Of a stretch of DNA of 57,502 nt, positions 23,120-30,814 are shown in pieces; the stretch's first letter is position 1; the number at the start of each line of letters is the position of its first letter. Made by a program: the position numbers and the translations under genes. Source of the stretch: Chloroflexota bacterium (lineage in GTDB: Bacteria; Chloroflexota; Anaerolineae; Aggregatilineales; Phototrophicaceae); NCBI GenBank assembly GCA_014338005.1, contig QUBZ01000016.1:1-57502 (forward strand), written 5' to 3'. The notes below the pieces were generated by a model, which did not search any database, was not told the DNA's origin, and saw only the letters and a program-made list of their open reading frames with translations.

Positions 23120-24802
23120 ATGAAAAACGCCAGAATCCTTTTTTTACTGCTCCTGCTGGCAATCGCGCTGGGATTTTTCCCCGCCAGGGCGCAGATCACC
23201 GGGGTTGAGGCAGAAGCCATCGGCCAGGCTAACCTGCGCGCCACCACCGACGTAAACTCGACGCTGGTCGGGCAAATCCAGAGCGGCACGCGCTATCCGG
23301 TGATCGGACGCAGCGAATTTTTCCCCTGGCTGCTGCTGGCCGATCCGGCTACCAACCAACCAATCGGCTGGGTTTTCCGCGATCTGGTGAATGTCTACGG
23401 TGATGTAAACCAGACGCCGTTTTCGACCCTGGAAATCGGCGCGCCGGCTGTTTCTCCCGCTCCACCGTTAAACACCGCATCACCGGGGGCCGTAATAATT
23501 ACCCCCACCCTGCCGGCTGCCACGCCGGCCGCGCAAAGCGGCATAACGGGGCGCGTCACCGGCGAAATCAACATTCGTTATGGGCCGGGGGTTGATTATC
23601 CACGTATCGGCGTCGCCCGTGTCGGCGACAGCTTTGAAATCACCGGCTGGCATACCCAACTACCCTGGCTGCAAATCCGCTACCCATCCGCGCCAAACGG
23701 CTTTGGCTGGGTGGCGAAAGACCTGCTCGAAATCCAGGGCGATGTGTTCACCCTGCCGCCGATCAGCCAGACGCGCTTCGACCTGCCGACACTGACGCCG
23801 ACGCAGCCGGTTGTTCAGGCCAGCACCATCTTTAGTGCGGCGCAGGCGGCCATCAGCCCGGCCTTTCGCGCCCTGGGCGACCAACTGTGGGCCATGATGC
23901 TGCAAGCCGGCTTCGAGCCGGAAACCAGCCGCCTGGGGGCGCTGTTCCTGCTCGACCTACAAACCGGTGAGGCCATCACCTTCGGCAATCAGATCGCCTT
24001 CAGCGGCATGAGCCTGAACAAAATCGCCATCCTGGCGAAACTTTACGGGACTTTAGACCAGCCGCCCAATCTGGCGCAGGCCAATACTATCGCCGGCGCT
24101 ATGATTTGCAGCGAAAACACCTCCAGCAACGATATGCTCAACATCATCGGCGGCGGTGATGCCTACACCGGCGCGTTGGCAGTCACCCAATTCTTACAGG
24201 ATTTGGAGCTGACCAACACCTTTCTGGTCGCGCCGTTTGTGATTGACCCCCAAAACATCCCGACGCCGCCGTTCCCTGTCGTCGCGCCCGTCACCAGCGC
24301 CGATAAAAATATCACCCAGCCAGACCCCTGGAATCAGGCAACCGTAGATAATCTCGGCTGGCTGCTGGGCAGCATTTATAGCTGCGCTTATGATGAAAAC
24401 GGGCCGCTGCTGGAAAAATTTCCCGGCGCTTACACGCCGTCAGAATGTCGCCAGATGTTACATGCCATGAGCAGTAATAAAATCGGCGCGCTCATCGAAG
24501 CCGGCGTGCCGCCGGGAACGCGCGTGGCACACAAACACGGCTGGATTGCCGATACGCATGGCGACGCGGGAATCGTCTTTACACCTGGGGGGAATTTCGT
24601 CCTGGTTACGATCCTGCACAACCCCACCTGGCTCGATTTTTCCGAGTCCTTCCCCTTGATTGCAGAGATAACGCGCGCCGTTTATAACTACTACAATCCC
24701 ACCGCGCCGCTGGAACAAGTCCGCGAGGAAACCGTGCCGGAATGCGACCTGTTCGGCAGCCCGCTGATTGATGATCTGATGTCCGCGTCGTTTGATGGGT
24801 GA
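23120..24802 (+). CDS. secreted serine hydrolase (beta-lactamase class A-like) with two SH3b domains
   Basis: 560 residues with a clear signal peptide (basic start, long Leu-rich helix, cleavage near ARA-Q26). Two SH3b domains follow (about 33-90 and 145-205; ANLRATTDVNSTLVG, INIRYGPGVDYPRIG), which usually bind peptidoglycan. The C-terminal half has the serine beta-lactamase/PBP-like triad: S298-L-N-K301 (SxxK), S335-S-N-D (SxN position) and K472-H-G (KTG position, Thr replaced by His). No obvious omega-loop Glu was identified, so a D,D-peptidase or esterase activity is as likely as beta-lactam hydrolysis. Localisation is outside the membrane. Stand-alone gene between a promoter and a bidirectional terminator. 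Confidence 0.85.
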   Translation: MKNARILFLLLLLAIALGFFPARAQITGVEAEAIGQANLRATTDVNSTLVGQIQSGTRYPVIGRSEFFPWLLLADPATNQPIGWVFRDLVNVYGDVNQTPFSTLEIGAPAVSPAPPLNTASPGAVIITPTLPAATPAAQSGITGRVTGEINIRYGPGVDYPRIGVARVGDSFEITGWHTQLPWLQIRYPSAPNGFGWVAKDLLEIQGDVFTLPPISQTRFDLPTLTPTQPVVQASTIFSAAQAAISPAFRALGDQLWAMMLQAGFEPETSRLGALFLLDLQTGEAITFGNQIAFSGMSLNKIAILAKLYGTLDQPPNLAQANTIAGAMICSENTSSNDMLNIIGGGDAYTGALAVTQFLQDLELTNTFLVAPFVIDPQNIPTPPFPVVAPVTSADKNITQPDPWNQATVDNLGWLLGSIYSCAYDENGPLLEKFPGAYTPSECRQMLHAMSSNKIGALIEAGVPPGTRVAHKHGWIADTHGDAGIVFTPGGNFVLVTILHNPTWLDFSESFPLIAEITRAVYNYYNPTAPLEQVREETVPECDLFGSPLIDDLMSASFDG

Positions 24803-24850
24803 AAACCAGCAGTCGTTAGTCGCCAGTCTTTAGCCACAACCAGAGACAAA

Positions 24851-24882
24851 AACAGAGGCGGATTGCGTAATCTGCCTCTGTT
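24851..24882. terminator. bidirectional terminator between convergent genes
   Basis: AACAGAGGCGGATT and AATCTGCCTCTGTT (one G-U) with a GCGT loop. It separates the serine-hydrolase gene (+) and the permease operon (-), and both flanks have A/T-rich ends. Confidence 0.85.
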
Positions 24883-24912
24883 CATAAACCAAAGACCGGA
24901 GAATATCGTCTA

Positions 24913-25902
24913 TCAACTCTTCACGCTGCCCAGCGTCAGGCCGGAGATCAGGTACTTCGACTGCCACATAAACAGCAGCAGCACCGGGACTGTTACCAGC
25001 ACCGACCCGGCAGCATATTTACCCCAATCCGTCTGAAACGTGCCGATGAGCTGATTCAGACCGAGCGGCCACGTCATCACCGACTGAGCTGTTAAAATCA
25101 CTTTGGCGACGATAAATTCCGACCAGGCAGCCAGGAAGTTAAACAGGAAAACGATGGACAGCGCGGGCGTTGAAAGCGGCAGGATGATACGCCAGAAGGC
25201 TTCCATCCGGTTGCAGCCGTCCACCATCGCCGCTTCTTCCAGGTCCGGCGGAATGGTGTCGTAATACCCTTTCAGAATCCAGATGCTGAACGGCACTGCC
25301 GTCGAGATGTAGGCCAGCACCAGGCCGATGATCTGGTTCGCCAGACCCAACTGCGCCACGATGACAAAAATGGGGATCACCAGCATACCGGCAGGAATCA
25401 TCTGGGTGGTCAGCAAAAAGATCAGCGCCGGACGCCGCCCGAAGAAACGCCACCGGCTGAAGGCATACGCGCCGGTCGCAGCCACCGCTACGCCGATGAT
25501 TGACACCGTGACGGTGATGGACAGGCTGTTCCACACCCATTGCAGGAACGGCTCTTCGTTAAAAAGATTGTTGTAGCTTTGCAGCGTGGCGCCGGCGGGG
25601 ATGATGTCCAGCGAACGCGAGAGCAGCCCCGTCGAGGGGCGCAGCGAAATGCTGACAATCCGCAGCACCGGATAAACGGAGATGATCGAATAGGCCACCA
25701 GAATGCCATGAAACGGCTTCCAGACCAGCAGGCCCAACAGCAGGCCAACCAGTAAGAAGATCACATTCATCTGGTTGGCGACCATCAATACCAGGCCGCC
25801 GACGGCGATCACTCCGCCAATGCCGGCGCGGATTTGTTGGGAAGTCAAACCGTTCTGCTGGCGGCGAGCGGCGGTCGGGGTAGGTTGGGTAATGGTACTC
25901 AT
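24913..25902 (-). CDS. sugar ABC transporter permease (MalG type)
   Basis: The inner-membrane permease of a CUT1-type importer, 329 residues, with six or more hydrophobic segments after an unusually long N-terminus (two extra hydrophobic stretches before residue 75). The ATPase-docking EAA loop reads EEAAMVDGCNRMEAFWRIILP. The C-terminus ends LISGLTLGSVKS, the usual MalG end. It overlaps the MalF-type gene by 4 nt. The likely substrate is an alpha-glucan oligosaccharide, judged from the binding protein and the glucan genes at 52-57 kb; this is inference. Confidence 0.92.
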   Translation of the reverse strand: MSTITQPTPTAARRQQNGLTSQQIRAGIGGVIAVGGLVLMVANQMNVIFLLVGLLLGLLVWKPFHGILVAYSIISVYPVLRIVSISLRPSTGLLSRSLDIIPAGATLQSYNNLFNEEPFLQWVWNSLSITVTVSIIGVAVAATGAYAFSRWRFFGRRPALIFLLTTQMIPAGMLVIPIFVIVAQLGLANQIIGLVLAYISTAVPFSIWILKGYYDTIPPDLEEAAMVDGCNRMEAFWRIILPLSTPALSIVFLFNFLAAWSEFIVAKVILTAQSVMTWPLGLNQLIGTFQTDWGKYAAGSVLVTVPVLLLFMWQSKYLISGLTLGSVKS

Positions 25903-27014
25903 CGGTCGTAAATCTCCTTCAAACCACCGCTGGTTGTAATCCAGACGATTGCAAACAGGAACAGGATGAAGAAAATGACGATGGAAAAGGCCGCCGCGAA
26001 ACCAAGCTGTTGGGTGGCTGCCGTGCCGAACGCGGCATTATATAAGGCCGATACCAGGATATTCGTCTTTTCTTCCGGCCCGCCGCCGGTCATGATGACG
26101 ATCAGGTCCAGTTTGTTAAATGTCCAGATCACATCCAGCGTCACCGCCGGGATGAGAATCGGCCTGAGCAGCGGCATAGTGATGAACCGGAAGCGATGCC
26201 ACGCCCCTGCCCCATCCATCTGCGCCGCTTCATAATATTCCGCCGAAATGCTTTGCAGGCCGCCCAACAGCATCACCATATAAAACGGGATGCCCAGCCA
26301 GATATTCACAAACGTTACGGCCACGAAGGCAGCCGTCGCGTCGCGCAGCCAGCCCACCGGCTGCAAACCAATGCCCTGTAAAAGCGTGTTCACAAACCCA
26401 TATTCGGCGTGGAATTCCTGTTTCCAGGTCAGCGCGGTGATGACGCCGGGCAGCGCCCAGGGGATGACGATCAGCGCCCGGTAAATACCCCTGAAGCGTA
26501 TCTTTTGATTCATGATAAGCGCCAGCGCCAGGCCGCCGGAGAAATGAAAGATGACGTTTACCACCGTCCACAAAACCGTGCGCCCCAGCAGCACCGGGAA
26601 AGTGGAATCAGCCGTTCGCAGCAGCCGCCCCCAGCCGATAATCTCGCCATCACGAACCCGGAAAAACACATCGCTGAAGTTTTTTACTGCATAATCCAGC
26701 CCATACAGGTGATCGAGCTGGCATTCGCCGCGCGCAATCGGGCTGTAACAGGGGAAAGTAGTGCGCTTTAAGTCGGAAAATGCTAATAAAACATTGAAAA
26801 ACAATGGATATAACATGAAGGCGAGAATGGCAATCGCAGCGGGAGCGAGCAGTGTATAGGCCAGCGCATTTTTAACTTTGAGCGTTTTTGCCAGCAGGTT
26901 GTAGAGCAGAAACTCCAGCACCACCACCCCGACCACGACGCCAATGATAAGCGGTATAATCTGGCCTAATGTATTTAGAACGATGTCACCTGTTAAACCA
27001 CCTATTCCTTGCAT
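25899..27014 (-). CDS. sugar ABC transporter permease (MalF type)
   Basis: The partner permease, 371 residues. An N-terminal membrane anchor precedes the core helices. A periplasmic-side loop with two cysteines (PCYSPIARGECQLDHLYGLD) follows the TTF segment, shorter than the large E. coli MalF loop. EAA loop: EYYEAAQMDGAGAWHRFRFITMPLL. The segment LTWKQEFHAEYGFVN is typical of maltodextrin-type permeases. Located between the binding protein gene (98 nt upstream) and the MalG-type gene (4-nt overlap). No ATPase gene is present in the set. Confidence 0.92.
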   Translation of the reverse strand: MQGIGGLTGDIVLNTLGQIIPLIIGVVVGVVVLEFLLYNLLAKTLKVKNALAYTLLAPAAIAILAFMLYPLFFNVLLAFSDLKRTTFPCYSPIARGECQLDHLYGLDYAVKNFSDVFFRVRDGEIIGWGRLLRTADSTFPVLLGRTVLWTVVNVIFHFSGGLALALIMNQKIRFRGIYRALIVIPWALPGVITALTWKQEFHAEYGFVNTLLQGIGLQPVGWLRDATAAFVAVTFVNIWLGIPFYMVMLLGGLQSISAEYYEAAQMDGAGAWHRFRFITMPLLRPILIPAVTLDVIWTFNKLDLIVIMTGGGPEEKTNILVSALYNAAFGTAATQQLGFAAAFSIVIFFILFLFAIVWITTSGGLKEIYDR

Positions 27015-27112
27015 AATTTGTTTCTCCTACCAATAAACGCGGGGTGGGGCTATGCCATCTGCCAGCCCCACCCGACGTTTTAATCTTTAGCAGGTCAATT
27101 GACGCAGCAAAG

Positions 27113-28342
27113 TTAGCCTTCGATGCACTCCTCAGCCGAGATCTGGGCCTCCATCGCCGCATCCGCCGGGGTGACGTTGTTGCTCATCACGCCTTCGAGC
27201 TGCGGGCGCACCGAGTCCCACATGCAGCGCAGGGTCGGGTCGGCGGGCATACCTACGCCCGTCAGCAGCGCCTCGTTGGAAGCGGCCAGCAGCGGGTCAG
27301 CTTCAGGGTCAACCGTTACTTCGTCAATCGCCGGCAGGCGGCTGGTCCCCAGCGCATACGCCGTAACCGCCGCCGGGTCGGTGGTCAGCCAGGTGACGAA
27401 CGAAACGACGGCATCCAGCTTCTCGCCTTCCACACCCACCGGGATGCTGATGAACTTACCGGCGGTGAAGGGTTTCGGGCGTTCGCCGTTGGGCAGTTTC
27501 GGCCAGGGGGCCAGTCCCAGGTTGTCGGGGCCGAGCGCGGGCGACGTTTCCAGGTTTTTGTAGTCGCCAATCGCCCAGTCGCCGTTGATAATCATCGCCA
27601 CGCTGCCCTCTTTAAAGAGGCCATCGGCGCAGGCGTAGTCACATTCCGAGGGGACAATCTGTTCCTTGAACTTCAAATCCTGGACAAACTGGTAAGCGTC
27701 AATCCAGGCCTGCGAGTCCAGCACCATGTTTCCATCGGCATCATAAGTACCGCCGCCAAAACCATGAACGAACGGCAGGAACCAGAATGGCTCGTTCAGG
27801 TTGTAGGCGAAACCCCGCACACCAGGATTGGCTTCCTCAATCGCCCTGGCGGTTGCAATCAGTTCTTCCCAGGTGTCGGGCGCTTTTTCGACCAGGCTCT
27901 TGTTGTACATCAGCATCAGGTGGTTGCCGGCATTGGTCGGCACGCCGTAAGTCGCGCCGGCCACCTGTGCCGCCCCGAGGTTGATCGGGTACATGGACAT
28001 ATCGAACAGGTCGTCCAGCGGCTGCAGCAGGCCGGAGTCCACGAACACACCGATGGCATCGTTCGGCCCCAGCACCATGTCCGGCAGACCCGAACCCGCC
28101 AGGCCGGCGGTTTGCAGGTCATTACGCAGAACTTCGGTTTCCTTGTTCACGATTTCCAGCGTGAAAGCCGAGCCGGTGGTTTCTGCCCAGACTTTAAACT
28201 GCTCGGCCAGAACGGCATCGTTCACGTCGCCATCCTGGCTCCACATCACCAGCGTTCCACCATCCTGCGCCAGGGTCAGGCCGAAGCTGCCCACAGCCAA
28301 TAAAACAGCCACTACTGCGAGTACAAATTTACCGTACTTCAT
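27113..28342 (-). CDS. extracellular sugar-binding protein (maltodextrin-like)
   Basis: The solute-binding subunit of the importer: 409 residues from the ATG at 28342 (GGAGG 11 nt upstream; a TTG six codons earlier is less likely). A signal peptide ends near LTLAQ. There is no lipobox Cys, so it is either secreted or anchored by the uncleaved helix. The cluster-1 fold is clear: LVMWSQDGD at the N-terminus, PDMVLGPNDAIGVFVDSGLLQPL, YGVPTNAGNHLMLMYNK, DTWEELIATARA, GSVAMIINGDWAIGDY and a trailing three-helix part. Closest to maltose/maltodextrin binders. Two Cys pairs (C-D-Y-A-C, LRCMWD...EEC) could form disulfides. Confidence 0.92.
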   Translation of the reverse strand: MKYGKFVLAVVAVLLAVGSFGLTLAQDGGTLVMWSQDGDVNDAVLAEQFKVWAETTGSAFTLEIVNKETEVLRNDLQTAGLAGSGLPDMVLGPNDAIGVFVDSGLLQPLDDLFDMSMYPINLGAAQVAGATYGVPTNAGNHLMLMYNKSLVEKAPDTWEELIATARAIEEANPGVRGFAYNLNEPFWFLPFVHGFGGGTYDADGNMVLDSQAWIDAYQFVQDLKFKEQIVPSECDYACADGLFKEGSVAMIINGDWAIGDYKNLETSPALGPDNLGLAPWPKLPNGERPKPFTAGKFISIPVGVEGEKLDAVVSFVTWLTTDPAAVTAYALGTSRLPAIDEVTVDPEADPLLAASNEALLTGVGMPADPTLRCMWDSVRPQLEGVMSNNVTPADAAMEAQISAEECIEG

Positions 28343-28579
28343 AATGAGAAAATCCTCCAAGTCTACCTACTTAATGTTATTATCAAGGGTGACACATTCA
28401 GGAGAAGAGCCGCCAAACGGCGCGAATCTCATAACCTTTTAGTGTCCGATGCAGACGGCATCACAACCCCCGGCATCGCTAGAAGTCAATGATAACGCAG
28501 TCAAATGAAATATGCTACCGAAACGATTAAAAATCGTTTTGGGATTTTGCACGAGGTTATTGAAACGAAGGTGTCACCA

Positions 28580-28966
28580 TTACTCGCCTGTAGACGGGCG
28601 GTGGAGGTCTCGAACATGCTGAATCGCCTCGACCAGCCGCTCCACCGGGTCGCCTTTAAAAACGAACGCATCGGCTCCGGCGTCCAGCGCGGCCTGACGG
28701 GCTTCGGCACGCACGCTTAAAACAATGATACGAAGCCGGGGATAAAGCGCCCGCAGGTAGGCAATCGCCCGCAAACCGGGCAGCTTCCAATCCACCAGCA
28801 GCATGTCCGGTTCTAGCGACGCGACTTCATTCAGCAGGGTGTCGGCGTCGGCTGCTTCCCCTACCACCTCTACATGAAGTTCTTTAACCAGTTGAAGGAG
28901 CGTCCGCAGAGCATATCGAACATCAGATTGATCGTCGGCTACGAGAATACGGAGATTTTTGCTCAT
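28580..28966 (-). CDS. stand-alone response-regulator receiver
   Basis: A single REC domain of 128 residues without output domain. Acidic pair D11-D12, phospho-acceptor D59 in LLVDWKLPG, Ser in LSVRAEA and Lys in VFKGDPVER, all in place. The sequence resembles the receiver of NarL-type regulators, but the DNA-binding half is absent and no remnant follows within the 120 nt to the next gene. It may act as a phosphate sink or a protein-binding switch. A PAS histidine kinase lies 4 kb away at 33.3 kb, but pairing is unproven. No good RBS was seen before the ATG. Confidence 0.88.
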   Translation of the reverse strand: MSKNLRILVADDQSDVRYALRTLLQLVKELHVEVVGEAADADTLLNEVASLEPDMLLVDWKLPGLRAIAYLRALYPRLRIIVLSVRAEARQAALDAGADAFVFKGDPVERLVEAIQHVRDLHRPSTGE

Positions 28967-29080
28967 TTTTGCGGTCGTGGTACCCTTACTAAACAGTTGT
29001 TGTTACCTTAAGACAAAATCTCCCCACATGTATCCGCCATCTGAGGAGATTACCTACTGGTCAACTGGCTAGGTCGGGTT

Positions 29081-29659
29081 TTAATGAATCACGCTGTCGG
29101 TGTCATATTCTCCGAACCAGTCATCCATCCAGAACCGGCGGGCAATTGTGGCGCTCAACCCATCCACCCAGTCCATAACACAGAAAAACAGTTCCTCCGT
29201 CATCACGACATCCTGATGGAGTTGGGCAGCCATCTCCAGCGAGGCTTCGACCATCTTCCGCAGCAAAAACTCCTCTTTGGACGTGAGACGGGGATTTTGT
29301 TCGCGCAGATAGCCGATTACGCCGTCAACTTGCAGCAGGTGATACCGCTCCAGGGCATCCGCCGGGGCCAGCGGACTCAGGTCAATCTGGAAATCGTCCC
29401 GCAGGGTCTTTAAAACGCGCTCGCGGACATCAAAGTGATACTCCCGCAGGCCAAGCAGCCGCTGGTGTAAATCTTCCGCCAGGTCGCGCAGCACGTCCAG
29501 GCGCGGCGGCTCCTGATAAATCTGATCTTCGATGAACACAATCAGGTAGTCCGGGCTGCCCTCCGTCAGGCAGCGTTCGAACAGATCCATGGCCTCGGAG
29601 CGTAAATAACTGAGTTCTGCCAGTAAAAACAGGCCTTCCAGCCGGGAATTTTCGATCAT
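29081..29659 (-). CDS. uncharacterised conserved-looking helical protein
   Basis: I do not recognise a family. The 192-residue product is acidic and mostly helical, with no signal peptide, membrane segment or cofactor motif. Notable segments are LFERCLTEGSPDYLIVFIED, YHFDVRERVLKTLRDDF, and an aromatic-rich C-terminus (FCVMDWVDGLSATIARRFWMDDWF). It follows the DUF971 gene by 2 nt, so the two are cotranscribed. A role shared with DUF971 (iron-sulfur or thiol related) is possible but not shown by sequence. Confidence 0.7.
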   Translation of the reverse strand: MIENSRLEGLFLLAELSYLRSEAMDLFERCLTEGSPDYLIVFIEDQIYQEPPRLDVLRDLAEDLHQRLLGLREYHFDVRERVLKTLRDDFQIDLSPLAPADALERYHLLQVDGVIGYLREQNPRLTSKEEFLLRKMVEASLEMAAQLHQDVVMTEELFFCVMDWVDGLSATIARRFWMDDWFGEYDTDSVIH

Positions 29660-29661
29660 GT

Positions 29662-29991
29662 CTAGTCCTTCTCATGAGGGCATAGACGGCGCAGGTATTC
29701 CCAGGTGTATATCCCGGTGTGATGTCCGTCATCCCAGGTCGGTTGAAGCGCGTAGTTGCCAACCAGTTCGAGCGAAGTGATGGTATAGGAACGTCTGGGT
29801 TTGAGTTCGAGAATATCTTTCGGATCGTGTTCCCGCCCCATAAATTCATGCCCACCCCGACATTCCACGCACGGGCAGGCCTCCCGCAGTCCGGCCAACG
29901 GATAACGACAAACAGCCCCATCATTCCAGGCAATCTCCAGGACGGAATCTGTTTTATTAAGCGTTATGCCCGTCGGTCGCAATCCAATCAT
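29662..29991 (-). CDS. DUF971 domain protein
   Basis: A 109-residue stand-alone DUF971 (GBBH-like N-terminal) domain. Visible hallmarks: ITLNKTDSVLEIAWNDG, YPLAGLREACPCVECRGG with C39-P-C41-x-x-C44, and the C-terminal WDDGHHTGIYTWEYLRRLCP. The fold occurs next to or fused with Mrp-type P-loop proteins and in gamma-butyrobetaine hydroxylase; the Cys cluster probably binds zinc or contributes to iron-sulfur handling. RBS GGGAG lies 7 nt before the ATG. Divergent from the lipoprotein gene at 30.15 kb. Confidence 0.88.
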   Translation of the reverse strand: MIGLRPTGITLNKTDSVLEIAWNDGAVCRYPLAGLREACPCVECRGGHEFMGREHDPKDILELKPRRSYTITSLELVGNYALQPTWDDGHHTGIYTWEYLRRLCPHEKD

Positions 29992-30025
29992 TGCTGCTCC
30001 CAGAATACTTAATGCTTCCTACACT

Positions 30026-30034
30026 ATTGTATCA
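30026..30034 (-). promoter_or_regulatory. extended -10 promoter for the DUF971 operon
   Basis: TGATACAAT on the minus strand, ~35 nt before the DUF971 ATG. A weak TGGACA -35 sits at 15-nt spacing. The same nonamer occurs on the plus strand at 30102-30110, so the two divergent units have matching -10 boxes. Confidence 0.45.
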
Positions 30035-30082
30035 TACTTCAACGCTTGTCCACCGATAATTCTACGATAACTCTGTATAGTC

Positions 30083-30110
30083 TTGCATACAAGAGGGGGT
30101 TTGATACAAT
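30083..30110 (+). promoter_or_regulatory. sigma-70-type promoter for the lipoprotein/glycosidase operon
   Basis: TTGCAT (30083-30088), 16-nt spacer, TGA-TACAAT (30105-30110). Leader of about 33 nt to the ATG at 30150. Confidence 0.55.
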
Positions 30111-30149
30111 CGGGTTGCCGAGGATAAAAGCCACCCTATGGAGCAGTAC

Positions 30150-30785
30150 ATGCATTTACGTTTGCTTTTTTGTTTAGCCCTGCTGATTGTTTTATCTGTC
30201 AGCGGATGCCAGGGCCCCCCGCCGACGGTATACGTACTTGTCGTAACGGCGACTCCTGAGGGCGAATTGGCGACCTCGACGACGACGGCGGAAGCGACCC
30301 CGCTCGCCGAAACGCCGACCACTTCCAGCACGCTCCAGCCGACACCAACTACCGATCCGCGCCCGACCCCCACCACCGGCCAGATTCAGATTGCCGAACA
30401 GGTTTTTGAAAAAGGGCGGATGCTGTGGATTCAACCCCGGCAGCAAATCTGGGTGATGCAGGAAACCACGCCAGGGCGCGGGAAATGGCTGATTTTTGAC
30501 GACACTTTCAAGGATGGCGAGCTTGAGTCCGACCCCGCCATCATACCGCCGGACCAAAAATACCAGCCGGAACGCGGCTTCGGCAAATTGTGGCGCACCA
30601 ACCAGGACATTCGGAGCGCATTGGGTTGGGGTATCACACCGGAATTTGGTTATGTCAGCAATTATGAGTATCATCCGGGCGGCACGGTAGAAGCTCTTGC
30701 GCCGGGTTATCATATCCTGTACAGCCTGTACCAGGAAAAATTCCGCTTTAACGAAACCGACGGAACCTGGGAAAAGGTTTCTTAA
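30150..30785 (+). CDS. lipoprotein of unknown function
   Basis: A 211-residue exported lipoprotein. The start at 30150 (GGAG 6 nt upstream) gives a short signal peptide with lipobox SVSGC, lipidated at C20. A Thr/Pro/Glu-rich spacer (25-75) leads to a compact domain of about 130 residues, rich in Trp and Phe (RMLWIQPRQQIWVMQETTPG, KWLIFDDTF, ERGFGKLWRTN, WGITPEFGYVSNYEYHPGG). This looks like a beta-rich binding domain; I cannot name it. Similar LWxxPxxxIWV domains are common in lipoproteins of this bacterial group, as far as I recall. First gene of a plus-strand series continuing with a glycosidase-like enzyme 29 nt downstream. Confidence 0.8.
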   Translation: MHLRLLFCLALLIVLSVSGCQGPPPTVYVLVVTATPEGELATSTTTAEATPLAETPTTSSTLQPTPTTDPRPTPTTGQIQIAEQVFEKGRMLWIQPRQQIWVMQETTPGRGKWLIFDDTFKDGELESDPAIIPPDQKYQPERGFGKLWRTNQDIRSALGWGITPEFGYVSNYEYHPGGTVEALAPGYHILYSLYQEKFRFNETDGTWEKVS

Positions 30786-30814
30786 CACATCAACGGCACG
30801 TAAGTGGGGGCAGC

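Noticed and set aside
24803..24850. Short AGTCGTTAGTCGCCAGTC repeat
   Set aside because: Too short and degenerate to call an element; lies next to a normal terminator.
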